A stretch of 64,000 nt of DNA from Piezodorus guildinii (taxonomy: Eukaryota > Arthropoda > Insecta > Hemiptera > Pentatomidae), in NCBI GenBank assembly GCA_023052935.1, contig CM041297.1, positions 88,422,021 to 88,486,020 of the forward strand. Reading direction: 5' to 3'. Positions 1 through 11,189 of this stretch are shown piece by piece (the first letter of the stretch is position 1; each line of letters starts with the position of its first letter). The translations under genes and the position numbers were made by a program. Under the pieces are notes generated by a model. The model did not search any database. It saw nothing but the letters and a program-made list of their open reading frames with translations, and had not been told where the DNA came from.

Positions 1-977
1 GATCATCAGGTCCTTAAAATGTAAACAAAACAAAAGTCGTGTACCCGTTCAACCAAGCCATTACTCATATACGAACGTCTGTTCTGAGAGTGTCTCCTAA
101 CCCACATCATGGTTCCGTTAGGCATGATTGCTTCTGTGATTTTTTTTAGTATTAAATTTTAAAAAAGAATTTCAGAAAGTTTAAATCTTAATAGATGAAC
201 TGAGATTTATCTATTTTATAATTTATATTTAGATAGAATTTCTATGACTTTGAGGAAAGTCTTGAAAGCTTTGAGTATGAAAGAGATTGGCAGAACTGAT
301 ATTATTATGAGTTGAGCATTACCACATTGTATTATTTCTCAGAAGCTGATAATTTAGCTTTCATCTAAAGTTCGGAAAATCCATCCTATTAAAAAAAAAT
401 TGTATTTCTTAATCTGTTTATTAAAGATCTATGCTCAAACATGCGTACCGGGGCGGACCTAAGTAGGTTATCCCATTTATTTCAAAATCCTTAAAAATTA
501 TAATCTAACTTATTGACTTATTTATGTTAAATTAACTAAATTTTTATATTATTTATGAAAAACGTATCAATACGTTTACATTAGGTTGGACTCTTCAGTA
601 ACTATTTGTTGAAAATTTATTCTGTACGGCAACGAGCGATTATAGACCAAAATTCAAAATTTTTAAGTTTCCAAGCACTTTTCCCATAAACGAAAATAAC
701 CAATTATTTAAAATTTTTACTTTGTCAGTGTAGATCTACTGCTACTGCTACTAATCCGCTGCTAATCTTGGGGTTTAATCTGAATCTTCAGCTCTGCATT
801 TAGTAAAAATAAACATTATTATGTATTATGCGTGATATATTATTAAGAAATTGTTCGAATTAACAACACAAAAGAGGGAGTCTTCAAAGTTGATACTATT
901 ATTTCAGTTTGGAAATAGTTTGAGCGTTCTGAGTATTGGAATGAACTTGAGGCAGTAATACTCAATTATAAAAAAAA
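1..977. other. AT-rich intergenic stretch
   Basis: No coding region, repeat unit or RNA gene could be supported. The sequence is AT-rich with short homopolymers. A run of CTACTGCTACTGCTACTA near 737 is a short imperfect trinucleotide repeat. Confidence 0.5.
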
Positions 978-1510
978 TGGTGCGTGCAACACTCGACTTT
1001 TACTTACTTCCGTTGTTAAAATTATTAAAGAATTTTTAAAAACTTGGAGATAAGCAAAGATAAAAAAATTAATTACATGAAGTTTCGATAGAAATACGTG
1101 TTTTATTTAATAATCTATCATATTTTTATTTAAAACAATCAGTTAGTTTTATCGGCTTTACATTACCCTCCATTAAAATCTTTTTCTTTCCAACGTTATA
1201 TTATACATCTATATTATTATCCTTATGTTCAAAAACACAAAAATTGCATAAAAGATTATGTTTGCACTTTTCTCTTTTAGCTGTTAATCAAATTCGCTCA
1301 ACTTGCATATTAAACCGTTATTTTTCGATGCTAACAAGATGATATGCCTAATTTTATGAAATCTATAAAATTAAAGGTACTTTAGAGGCATTTAAGCCCT
1401 GTCAGTCTATTTCAATTCTGATTTATTCTGATAAATCCTACATCAAATTGAAGACCATTAAATTCTACATCGATATGGTGAGTTTAATCAAAATCGTTAG
1501 AGCCATTTTT

Positions 1511-2405
1511 ATTGCGCCCTAACTCAACCTCCACTGGCTCATACCAGTGATGCGGCTGAGAGAGGGGCTCTAGGATCTCTTGTATCCTGCTTTTTCCTCC
1601 TCAAGGGGGGGAAGAAGCCCTGTCTTGGGTCCCTTTAGCAGATTGTATATATTTATGATTGTATGATGTTTAATTATTTGCCGACTTTGTATTTATCTCA
1701 AATAAAGGTTGTTGTTTTGATTTGTTTCTTTTATTATTATTTTATTGTATATATATGAATTTATTTATTTTCTATTTTATGTACTTAAACTTTATCATTA
1801 TTTTTTGTACATATATGAAGGAAGTTACGCAATTTCTCACAGGGCATGGGGGCTTTCGAGCTAAACTCTCAGGCTTTGGGATAGATATCGATCCCTTATG
1901 CCCTAGCTGTGGAGTACTCGACTCTGCTGAGCATATCCTGTCAACTTGCACCGCCTTTGAACCCCAACGGATCAGACTTCTGAGGAAAACTGGACTCTAC
2001 GTCTTATCAGACAACGAATTTCCTCAGCTGGTGACTAAAAGAAACTGCCCGTACTACAAAGAGTTTGTATACGGGTGGAAAACAGCCGTGGGCTAAGACC
2101 ATTTTAGGATCGGGAGAAGACCAAAGAATAGAAGGCAAGAGAATAGAAGGCGGAAAAGGTGCTCCTTAAGGGTAAAAATTAGAAGACTGACAATCTTTAA
2201 GAATATTGTTAGCAACGTCAACTTCTTGCTATAACTGGCGACTAGACGTTGTCACAACCCGTGTTGCATATTATGCAAGGAAGGGTGTTCAAATAAATAA
2301 ATAAATGTACATATATGAATGTGGTCTCATATCACTATTAATATTGTTCATTTTGTAACAAATTGTAATATATCTCAATAATTAAATATTAAAAAAAAAA
2401 AAAGT
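1511..2405 (+). mobile_element. LINE 3' end with poly(A), itself carrying a nested LINE
   Basis: The insert lies inside the repeat copy at 978-2846 and is bordered by CATTTTT at 1504-1510 and 2406-2412, a plausible 7-bp TSD. It ends in about 14 A residues (2391-2404), as expected after target-primed reverse transcription. The left part (1511-1805) is non-coding and looks like a 3' UTR, with AATAAA near 1700. No reverse transcriptase remains, so the clade cannot be named. A second LINE is nested at 1820-2305. Confidence 0.6.
1820..2305 (+). mobile_element. 5'-truncated R1-like LINE, ORF2 C-terminal tail
   Basis: The reading frame 1820-2096 encodes about 92 residues ending in TAA. It contains TQFLTGHGGFRAKL followed by CPSCGVLDSAEHILSTC, the CX2CX8HX4C zinc-binding tail seen at the C terminus of R1/I/Jockey-type ORF2 proteins after reverse transcriptase. 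The 3' UTR ends in (AAAT)n. The 14-bp TSD TGTACATATATGAA occurs at 1806-1819 and 2306-2319, so this is a genuine short LINE insertion into another LINE's 3' UTR. It has no RT or endonuclease and is a dead copy. The R1-like label is by motif style only. Confidence 0.7.
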
Positions 2406-2620
2406 CATTTTTGAGTAAATCGTAAAAAGGTGAAAAATGCATGGTATAAGTTCCACTTCAGCTTATACAATAGTTCCGTCAGCCGATTTTAGTGAAAAAG
2501 TTGCTGTAACATCTCGGGCTTATAGTTGTTTTAAGTATGAGATTTCAGTTTCGTACGACTTTTTGTTTTTGTGCAGGGCTTACCACAAACACACGGACAT
2601 ACGGATTCACAGACAGACAG

Positions 2621-2705
2621 ACACACACACAACACACATACACACATACACACACACACACACACACCACACACACACACACACACCACAACACACACAC
2701 ACACA
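2621..2705. repeat. (CA)n microsatellite
   Basis: Interrupted CA/ACAC tract of about 85 bp inside repeat copy 1. Shorter CA/TG tracts sit at the homologous place in other copies (11318-11332, about 23360, about 15195), so the tract probably grew from a seed carried by the element. Confidence 0.9.
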
Positions 2706-2846
2706 TACCTTTTTTGCGATACTTGGTTATTTGGACTCAGGGGACCTTTGAACGTGTATTTTCGATGAAAACTGGAATTCGAAACTTTCACGATCACAAT
2801 ACTTCCCCTAAGAATATATATTTTATTTGCAGGTAAGAGAAAGTAC

Positions 2847-3357
2847 AAGTGATTACCTTCTATGTTTCTGGGATCTTTATTAATTTTTTTTAAACTCATG
2901 ATTATTCCATACAAACGCTTTCCATTCATTCTTTAAAATATTCCAGTTTTTTTTTCCCTTAGTAATCAGTTATTTTAACAGAAAATCTTCCTGAAAAAAA
3001 CGATAAAGCCAACGTTTTAAAACACCATCATTGAACTTCATTCCTTCACTTTCCCACATGGACCTTCATAAGGAAGATGATGAATATATATTTGATGCAA
3101 ACTATGGAATCCTGAGAAAGTGTTACTGTTTTCCGTTTTCTCTCATTTATTTTCGTACTAAAGTTTGGCATTAATACGATTATGCTTTGAAATAAAACGT
3201 GGAAAGATTTCAACCTTAGAACAATTCATGAGATTTTAAATATAATGTAAGTTTGGGCTGATGAGTGATACACTTTACTACATGCGTAAAAGCTATAAGC
3301 ATCTCTTTTTTTAATAATGAGGAAATAAAATAGCTATATATGTGTATCTGCTATATC
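2847..3357. other. AT-rich stretch without genes
   Basis: Nothing coding or repeated could be supported here. Confidence 0.4.
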
Positions 3358-3880
3358 TCAAGAAACTGGTCGCCGCTTTCGGTTATTTCAACACTTACTA
3401 GACAGACGCTCTAACATTCCACTTAACTACAAAAGGCTCATCTACATGGCCATCATAAGACTTATCTGGACTTACGAATTTGAGCTTTGGGGCTTCACAA
3501 AACCATCAAATTCTTCCCGTCTTCAATCCTTACAATCCAAAATCCTCAACGCTCCTTACTTTGTCACGAATGAGCTAATTCATAAAGACCTTAATATTCC
3601 TTATGTAGCTGATTTGGCCCGAACTAAGTGTCAATCATTCCATTACAAACTCAACTCCCACACTAACTCACTAGTTTCAATCCTTGCCTCTTCCATTCCT
3701 GACAATCCTCCAAGGTGTATGAAAACAAGATGGCCTCGAGACCTTCTAGTTTCGATTACCAACTGGAGTGCTGCCAATGGGCAGTTTCTCCTCATGTATT
3801 TTTCACGTATTTTATCTCATAGCTCATTTTCTTTTGTATTAACCAATACAGTTGTAAATATTAATAAACAAAAAAAAAAG
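3358..3880 (+). mobile_element. 5'-truncated Jockey-like LINE, RT C-terminal end
   Basis: The frame 3446-3889 encodes residues matching the C-terminal end of the LINE reverse transcriptase at 60378-61295, including LWGFTKPSNSS, LQSLQSKIL, NAPYFVTNELIHKDLNIP and PDNPPR. The copy begins within the RT C-terminal domain near 3358, lacks the catalytic core and ends in a short A-rich tail around 3863-3880. Relative to its relative it lacks three codons after SKIL. No clear TSD was found. It is one of at least four copies of this family in the window and cannot be active. Confidence 0.75.
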
Positions 3881-4136
3881 TTTTGTTAATCTTCAAAAAT
3901 AAATGAATTATTGAATTAAATCACATTTAATCAACCACCACTTTTAAAAATAACCAGCTTATATTAATGTTTAGGCGTTAGGATGATCGTTGGATGGCCT
4001 AGTATTTTTGCAGCGATTTTGAAAAGAATTGGTGCTGTAGATTCGAAGAAATGCTGCGAACGGCGGATTATGGACAAACGGATTTTTTTATTCCTCATTC
4101 GGTTTCTACGTATCTAGAAACTTGAGGGAGGCTCAT

Positions 4137-4199
4137 TTTTTTTTTTTTTTTTTTTTTTCGATCACAAAGGTTCATTATTGAAAATAATAAACCAAAATT
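4137..4199 (-). repeat. Poly(T) plus short block shared with 53161-53220
   Basis: A run of T (4137-4158) is followed by CACAAAGGTTCATTATTGAA. The same arrangement occurs at about 53161-53200. Read on the minus strand it is a short conserved end followed by poly(A), as in a retroelement 3' terminus. No coding sequence is attached. Confidence 0.4.
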
Positions 4200-4457
4200 A
4201 TGCCTTCCCTTACTCTCGAAACTTTCGTGAACTCTCACAAGACCTTTCTCTCACGAATTTTCACCTACCTCTTCTCTCACCGTATAGCGGAGCCTGATAG
4301 AATCCCTAGCCTTCACAACCTTCTTAGAGCTGTCAGAGGTGCTCATTACCTTATTACAAGTCACGACTTCTTAGCAGTCCATCTGCATAATATCTCCCTT
4401 CTCACCTCTCCTCGGTGTCCTCTTTTTAGAAAAGAAACAGATATAAAGCATCCTTGA
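4200..4457 (+). pseudogene. LINE ORF2 C-terminal tail fragment
   Basis: The 85-residue frame contains LITSHDFLAVHLHNISLL and SPRCPLFRKE, similar in style to the tail at 46620-46955 (ITSHDYHAKHLHRIGVV, SPLCCICYENSE). This resembles the C-terminal RNase H/zinc tail of Jockey-type LINEs. The second cysteine of the CX2C pair is missing here (CPLF), so the copy is decayed. The upstream part is AT-rich and the true fragment boundary is uncertain. Confidence 0.45.
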
Positions 4458-4650
4458 ATATCTGGCAAGTTCACCACGTAGCTGATCCAAGCTACAGAAG
4501 AACTGTACAAAATATTTGTATATTAACATTTTATTAACACTATTAGTAACCCACCCCAGCTTAAAACGGGTGTAATTTAATGTGGTGTCATTTAACATAT
4601 TTCTAAAAACCTGTTTTAGAGTTTATAGCTATGATAATAGAAGTTCATCG

Positions 4651-5022
4651 TAACGAACATTTCACTTTATGATATATTAAATATATCAGATGTTAAATAA
4701 AAACAGCTGTTCGGATTGTGAGAATAATAATGTATGGTTCCTAAGTGTTTAATTATTTAATAGCATTAAGCAGATACAAGATTAGCAACGAGGATGGGAC
4801 TCTTGTGAGGAACTTCTCCAATCTCGTAAGCTGACTTTTGCAAGCTGCATGTTTTGATTTAAATTTATCCATTGTCGCCAATATTATATATGCTTAATGA
4901 TATTAAATAATTACGCACTTAGGATCCATACATTATCACTCTTTATTGTTCTCACGATTCGAACAGCTTTTTTTATTTAACATCTGTTGTATTTAAAATA
5001 TAATAAAGTACAATGTTCGTTA
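4651..5022. repeat. Foldback/MITE-like element with ~120-130 bp arms
   Basis: The left arm (4651-4770) begins TAACGAACATT and includes CAGATGTTAAATAAA, CAGCTGTTCG and the stretch ending GCATTAAGC. The right arm (4889-5022) is its imperfect reverse complement, ending AATGTTCGTTA. The arms are separated by about 118 bp. A further partial piece with the same CAGATGTTAAATAAAACAGC block follows at 5042-5096. There is no coding capacity, and no convincing TSD was identified. Confidence 0.65.
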
Positions 5023-5096
5023 CAATCAACTTACACACTATTATATATTAAATACTACAGATGTTAAATAAAACAGCTGTTGTATTTAATGTATAA

Positions 5097-6330
5097 TACA
5101 CTTAGCAAAAAATTATTATGCCTATATCCTAAGGTCCATTCATTATTATATTTGATCATATGCAAAATTAAGAAGTATATATCTTCCAATAAATCAAAAT
5201 CGTTTCAGTTCATTGGTTTGTTATTTCAAAGTGAAATATAGATACAAATTTGTCTATGGTCTACAAATTTAACAGCAAATTTTATGTGTCCTTGTCAAAG
5301 CTTTGTCATTACTTGATTACAGTTAATATGGAATGCAGTTCATGCCTATTAAGGAATGGAGTCATGTTCAATGTTTACTGATCAGTTTACATATAATAAT
5401 ACAATAATAATAATATTTATTTATTTACGGGATAGTCCCCTTACAAAAGGAGTTGGTCATTTCAGTTCATATATTGACAATATTAACAGTATCACAAAAA
5501 ATAAAAACAACCGAAGACTATTTACAGACATTATTAATATAAAATAAATAAAGCATACTTTTTGAAATTACAAAAAAAAAAAAGTAAAACAAAACAAAAA
5601 AAATAAAAATAAAAAATCGAACAAGTTAAAGTAATCTGTTAACAAACTATAAATCTTTTAATTTTTATAACCTAATATAAATTAGACTAAACAATGTAAA
5701 ATAATACAATATTTTAAGTTAAAGAAAAAAAGTAATAACAAAGTAAATAAAAAATAAAACAAGCCTATTTCACTTCACTTTTTGATAATAATTAATGAGG
5801 AATTAACAATTCATAAAAATGATTAGTTAACATAACGGAGTAAGAACTTTTTTCGTTTAGGAGTGAGGCCAGAAAGGAATGTATATGCAGTTGTCTATGC
5901 ATTAGCGAATGCAGGATTTTTGAAAGAGATATTGGCTAGTCGCATATTAACTTTTCTAAACTCTTGCGCATTCCAACGATTTATATTTTCCTTTATAAAG
6001 TAAAACATAATTGCTATATATTTTACTTAAAAACTAAGCAATCCATTAATCCTCTTGGGCTAAGTATATATCAGCAGTCATATTGTTTCAATTTCAAATG
6101 GCTATTACCCCATCTTTGGGTTCTCCGCATTGTTGAGCCTAATGTAAGCCGAATAAGATTGTCCCAACTATGGTTCGCCCCATGGCTGAAATTATGGAAT
6201 AAATAATTATCCCCCAATAACAGGTTAGAACCAAGATCCGTAGATTAGTTGATGTTAGTTCAACCCATCCAGTTCCAAGATTGAACTTGTATAATTGATA
6301 TTTAATTTATTTATATATATATATATATAA

Positions 6331-6367
<37 letters not shown>

Positions 6368-6780
6368 TGAAAATTGTATTTAAATGAAACGAACCTCGTT
6401 TAGTTGTTGTTTTGACACCATTGAATGGTGATTTGGCTGCTTCAAAAGATTTGAATTTAGAGTGTTGTGTATTCTCAGAAAGTAGAGGACTTATGTGAAT
6501 GAACTTTGTCATTCAAAGTTCAATCCCATCACAATTAAGACTGTTTAGGAAATTTTCTCGAGAGTGAACAAGGGAAACCCGGAACCTTTTGTCAAACTTG
6601 ATGACTGTTTAAGTACACCGTCTCCATTAGCTTCTCGCCTTTTAGATATGTCCTGAGCTTTCCTTACTCGTGAGATTTATAGTGTAAATGCAAATGCACA
6701 ATAGTCAATGAGGCCTATAGCCTGCCGTAAATAGTCGGCTAGAAGTGGTTAAGTAAAAAAAAAAAAAAAAAAAAAAAACC
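5097..6780. other. AT-rich stretch with simple repeats and a LINE-end-like block
   Basis: No gene was supported. At 5417-5452 a block TTTATTTATTTACGGGATAG followed by TCCCCTTAC resembles 37313-37345, possibly a minus-strand 3' end of one repeat family. A poly(A) tract lies at 6752-6778. The rest is low-complexity AT sequence. Confidence 0.4.
6313..6365. repeat. (TA)n microsatellite
   Basis: Two TA runs separated by a short ATATTTA interruption. Confidence 0.9.
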
Positions 6781-6869
6781 GTTAGGTGCGTGAAAGTGGC
6801 CAATACTGGCGCTTCCTGTGTACTACATTTTTAAGACGAGGCCTCTCTCTTATCGGAACTTTCTGAGTG

Positions 6870-6930
6870 CCGCTCTGGTGACTTGATGGTCTCTAGCTCT
6901 GACCTTCAAAGTGAAGAAGTTCAATCCCTG
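6870..6930 (+). repeat. tRNA-like SINE head (candidate)
   Basis: A possible Pol III A box, TGGTGACTTGATGG (6876-6889), is followed 29 bases later by AGTTCAATCCC (6918-6928), close to the B-box consensus. The stretch between reads like a degenerate tRNA anticodon arm. It is too divergent to be a functional tRNA gene. The neighbouring sequence (about 6960-7100) is repeated in opposite orientation at 61309-61430, which supports a dispersed repeat. Confidence 0.4.
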
Positions 6931-7139
6931 CTTAATTTTTATTTTCATAGCTCCTATAAACATCCTTGTTAGTCGATTTTTTTGTTTTAAGTGAAAACTT
7001 CTTTATGCGATTTTTGGCAGCAGTGAAAAGCTTTGATTTCTTAACCATTGTGACGTTACCAATACCCTCCATACTGACGTAAGCATAGCGGTATACCTTT
7101 CCACTAGAGATAGGATATTGATATCAATTTCCTTGGACA

Positions 7140-8042
7140 TTATCGATTTCGATGTAATATCGGTACAAAAATATCGAATTTATAATATCAGTATTTAATT
7201 TAATTAAAATAATAATTAAGTAGCTAATGAAATGAGTAAAGGCATTCTAGATAAACTATGGCTTAGAAGTTACCTCTTGCTGTATATAAAGTTAATATAA
7301 AGGATATCTTAATTCTAAAATATTAATGACACTAAAATATTAACATTTGTAAATTATTAAAACATTACTTTGCATGAAAATATTTAAACATACGAAACAA
7401 AACTATGATGATCTTATTGTTAGTATTTAAATCGTAGGCAAACGAAATTGACAAAACTATCTTCATTATATTAGCAAAGAAAATTAAATTAATTTTAATA
7501 CTAAAGAATTCAACTAAGAACACATATACATCCTACAACAAAAAAAAACTTTAGTTCTGATTAAAACATATTTTTTTCGTTTGTTTTTTTTTTTGCTTGG
7601 AAGAGAGGCTGGGGTTATCGCTTTGTTGCATATTTATCAGTGTTTCACACCTACAGATATTCCAAAATATGTTTCAAATAATGATTACTTTTGAACTTAT
7701 AGAACTCAGTTTAGGAGGTTATGTATCAGAACGTTAATTTTTGATAATTGGTCTTAAGAAAAAAATCTTTTTTTTTTTTGTATTGCATGTTAAGATTTTT
7801 ATATTAAAAATTAAGTTGGGCAGCATTACTTGTTCAATAAAATGTATCTCTCTAGCGAAGAAATATCTATATTTTAAAATATCGTAACATCTTTATTACT
7901 GTGTATTTCGATTAATAAAAATCTATTTAAAAAGGTTGAATTACCACAAGGAGTACTATTACAAGGTAATAGTTGTTGGAATTAGACGAATATATATGAG
8001 AGTTATAGTTTTCACTTCTACCGGCAGTCCCTGCGACTGTCA
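7140..8042. other. AT-rich stretch without genes
   Basis: Nothing coding was seen. Poly(T) and poly(A) runs lie at about 7540-7600 and 7768-7780. Confidence 0.4.
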
Positions 8043-8172
8043 TCTTGTAAAAAAATAAATGACAGAATATGGGGGAATCAATTTTCAAACCGCTTAAATT
8101 TTTACATTCTAGAACGTCCCCTAAAACGGTGAGAGTAGGTTCCTCTTAATCTGCCCCTTACCAAGAGGACGA
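8043..8172 (+). repeat. Direct repeat unit A
   Basis: It begins CATCTTGTAAAAAAATAAA and ends in CTTAATCTGCCCCTTACCAA. It is repeated in shortened form at 9338-9430. Two LINE tails lie between the two units. Confidence 0.65.
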
Positions 8173-8236
8173 CTTTTTTTTTTTTTTTAATATGTCATAT
8201 CTTCACGTGTTTTTATTTAATTAAATTTATTATCCA

Positions 8237-8692
8237 CATATATTCTTAAGCCAATATGGACTTACGCTTCACAGATTTTTGGTTCAGCAAAAAAGACACG
8301 CATACAAAAACTGCTATCATTTCAATCCAAAATTTTAAGACTCATAACGACAGCTCCTTGGTACGTAAACAACAGAACCCTACATACGGACTTACAGCAA
8401 CCAACAGTTGACCAACATATACGAACACTCTATTCTCGTTTTTACATTAAACTTAACGGACACGACAATAGACTGATTAACGACATGTCAGTAGCTGAAA
8501 TGCCGGTCAGAAGAAGGCTAAAACGAAGCTGGATGAGGGACCTCCTCTGCTAGATTAAAGCCTTGGAAGGGGTGCTGTTGGGCACTATACTTCCTCATGC
8601 CTACCATGTCTGATCTTACTTTTGTCCAACACATTTGCTGATTGTTAAACATCTTCTGACAGGTGTAAATAAAGATATAAAGAGAAAAAAAA
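8237..8692 (+). mobile_element. 5'-truncated Jockey-like LINE tail
   Basis: Conceptual translation from about 8243 gives PIWTYASQIFGSAKK, LLSFQSKILRLITTAPWYV and RRRLKRSWMRDLL before a TAG stop. This is the C-terminal end of a Jockey-type RT protein and is distinct from the 60378 family. It ends in an A-rich tail, and ATTATCCA flanks it at 8229-8236 and 8693-8700 (8-bp TSD). The catalytic region is missing. Confidence 0.7.
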
Positions 8693-8869
8693 ATTATCCA
8701 ACGTGCACTTTAATGAAATACAAATTTTGAGATCGTGTCGACTCGGGTCCCCACATGTCAAGTTTTAAAGAAAGACTCTCAACCAGCGACTGAAAGTATT
8801 ATTCTCTCTTCCTCTCTTCTATCGGAATCATCAAAACTAAAAGTTATTCAGAAACTGAAAACATACGCA

Positions 8870-9326
8870 TACCTCCCTCAACCCATTTTGACCTAAGCCT
8901 CACAGATTAATGGCTCAGCAAACTCAGATTTATTTGATGAGTTTTTACTCATGTGCAAAAACTGCAATCATTTCACTCAAACATTTTAAGACTTGTGACG
9001 GCATTCCCATGGTACATAAAGAAGAAAATCCTACATACGGACATAAAACAACCGACAGTTTACCAACACATAAGAACTCTCTATTCGCGTTTTCATATCC
9101 AACATGTATTGACACGACAATAGACTTATAAACGATATTTCAATAGTTGAGTAAGAAGGCTGAGGAAGATCTGGATGAGAGACCTCATTAGCTAAACTAA
9201 AATCTAGGAAGGGTGCTGCAGGGCACTATCCTTCCCCATGCCTATCGTGTGTACTGCTTTAGCACATTTGCTTATGATTTGATAACTTCTGACAGACAGG
9301 AGCAAATAGAAAAAAAATAAACATTA
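8870..9326 (+). mobile_element. Second copy of the same LINE tail, more degraded
   Basis: It matches 8237-8692 along most of its length but has an inserted or replaced stretch near 8920-8945, in-frame stops and an altered start of homology. It ends in an A-rich run near 9326. No TSD could be defined, so boundaries are approximate. The close spacing to the other copy could reflect local duplication, since repeat units A and A' bracket the pair. Confidence 0.6.
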
Positions 9327-9337
9327 AAAAAAGAAAT

Positions 9338-9430
9338 CTTGTAAAAAAATAAAAGACAGGCTATGGTGTCCCCTAACACGGTGAGAGTAGGTTTTCCTCT
9401 TAATCTGCCCCTTACCAAGAGGGCCGACTC
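9338..9430 (+). repeat. Direct repeat unit A' (shortened)
   Basis: It matches unit A at 8043-8172 but lacks about 38 bp in the middle. Confidence 0.65.
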
Positions 9431-9943
9431 GTTAGCATTGACAACCAAGATGGTCTCTTATATAAACCAGAAAGGAAATATCTTTAGAGGAATTACTGAA
9501 TAGTGGGCGATTTAATTATTAAATTTACGGTTTATCAACAACGATAAGGTACGTGTGCTTGCGCCGCGCAATTTTTCGGAAGACTAAGCCCGGGCTACTG
9601 AAAGGTATTTCTGACACTTTCACCGTTAGTTCCATCCGACCAATATGACATCAAGAAACAAAGGTAAATCAATTAGATAATGTATATCTTGAATTTAAAA
9701 TTAAGATTGTATTAAATGAAATGAGGTAGTGCATAAGGAATTAGGAAGGCTCCAAAGAGACAGAATGTGTGAGATTAATGTGAATCATTCTTTGTCACCT
9801 GAAAAGAAGCTGAGAATTTAATTTATCTAATGGGAAAAGTCATATTTGGTAAGGCGCTGTCCATAGAACTTAAGAACCCTTTGGGTTCTTTTACTCTTTC
9901 GTGAAGCAGAAGTAGCAACTGTTATCTACCTACCGTTCGGACG
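9431..9943. other. Intergenic stretch with a partial direct repeat
   Basis: No gene was seen. Bases 9850-9930 resemble 10935-11003 (shared TTTGGGTTCTTTTACTCTTT and GCAGAAGTAGCA), a dispersed repeat on either side of the LINE at 9956-10807. Confidence 0.45.
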
Positions 9944-9955
9944 ATTTCCAACCAT

Positions 9956-10807
9956 TCTTTTTTTTTTTTTTTTAAATTTATTTACTGATGTTTACAACTT
10001 TATTGATTAATACATCTAATAAATTAGCTGTTAAATAAAACACGAGAAAAAGACATGAGAAGAAACTGCCCTTTGGCAGCACTCCAATAGGTAATCTAAA
10101 CTAGAAGGTTTCGAGGCCGTCTTCTTTTCAGACGCCTCGGAGGATTGTCAGGAATAAAAGAAAGCTAGGATTGAAACTAGTGGGTTAGAGTGGGAGTGGA
10201 GTTTGTCATGGAAGGAATGATACCTGGTTCAGGCTAAATCACCTACATAAGGAATATTAAGGTCTTTAGGGACGAGTTTATTCGTATCAAAGCAAGGAGC
10301 GTTGAGGACTTTGGATTGTAAGGATTGAAGACGGGAAGAATTTGATGGTTTAGTAGAGCCCAAAAGCTCAACTCTGTAACTCCAGATAGTTCTTGTGATG
10401 GTCATGTTGATGAGCCTTTTGTAGTTTAGTGGAGGGTTAGAGCGTCTGCCAATAACTGTTGAAGTAACCGAAAGCGGAGAGCAGTTTCTTGTCGTTTCAG
10501 TCTAGTCTGCTGATTCCATGTCAGATGTTTGTCAAGTAGAAGTCCTAAGTAGCGGATCTGTTAAACTGGAACAAGCGGAATATCATTAAAGGATACTGCA
10601 GGGAAGGATGTGATAGGTTTACGACGAAGAGTAAAGTTTATCTGGTGAGATTTGTTGGAAATTATTTTGATTCTCCATTTCTGACACCATACCTCAAGAT
10701 CTCTGCTGTGGGATTGGAGGGTTTAAGAAGCAATAGTTGGATCGTTATTGACTGATAGCACACAAGTGTCATCAGCCTAGGTAGAAAGGAAGGTGTTAGG
10801 ATGTGTT
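9956..10807 (-). mobile_element. 5'-truncated Jockey-like LINE, minus strand
   Basis: Read on the minus strand this is a relative of the LINE at 60378-61295, running from just before the RT active-site region (the YADD codons are damaged) through the RT C-terminal domain and 3' UTR to a poly(A) tail (poly(T) at about 9956-9974 on the plus strand). ATTTCCAACCAT lies at 9944-9955 and 10808-10819, a 12-bp TSD. Stops and small indels break the frame, so it is a pseudogene copy. Confidence 0.8.
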
Positions 10808-11189
10808 ATTTCCAACCATAAATAAATATTTACAATAAAATAATTTTCCAATGTCATGTCGTCCACATACCACTTGTTGAGAAAGTTAAAATACACGACA
10901 TTAATATAACTTAGAAGTGTTCTAACTTTGGAAATGCTCTGTCCACAGGGGTCAAAAACCGTTTGGGTTCTTTTACTCTTTAGAGGTGCAGAAGTAGCAT
11001 CTACTTACAGTTATAAATATTTTCAAGCGGTAGAATATACAAACTATACAATTCATTTGGATTATAATTCTGTATATTAAGCGTCTGCCGATGCCGGAAG
11101 TGCGGGTGTAAAAATGAGATCCTATTTGTTTCTTTGTAAAAAGACTTCATCATCATCAAGGATCATGGCAATGGATCCCAACAATTTTT

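Larger units (their letters stand above)
978..2846 (+). repeat. Copy 1 of the TGGTGCG...GTAAGTGAAAGT repeat family, split by a LINE insertion
   Basis: This copy starts with a TGGTGCGTGCAACAC-like end followed by ACTTTTACTTAC and ends near 2846 in GTAAGAGAAAGT, the inverse of the start. Its body matches the copies at 11190-12080, 14445-15364 and 42772-44353, including the shared stretches around TTCAAAAACA, TTTAAGCCCTG and AAAAAGTTGCTGTAACATCT. It carries no ORF, so it looks like a non-autonomous element. The copy is interrupted between 1511 and 2405 by a LINE, with CATTTTT at both junctions. A CA microsatellite sits at the same internal place where other copies have short CA or TG runs. Confidence 0.7.

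Noticed and set aside
2437..2929. Open frames over the CA microsatellite (HTHTHT or CVCVCV runs)
   Set aside because: They are microsatellite translations inside a non-coding repeat.
6870..6945. Functional tRNA gene
   Set aside because: The cloverleaf is degenerate and a dispersed repeat adjoins it; a SINE head is more likely.
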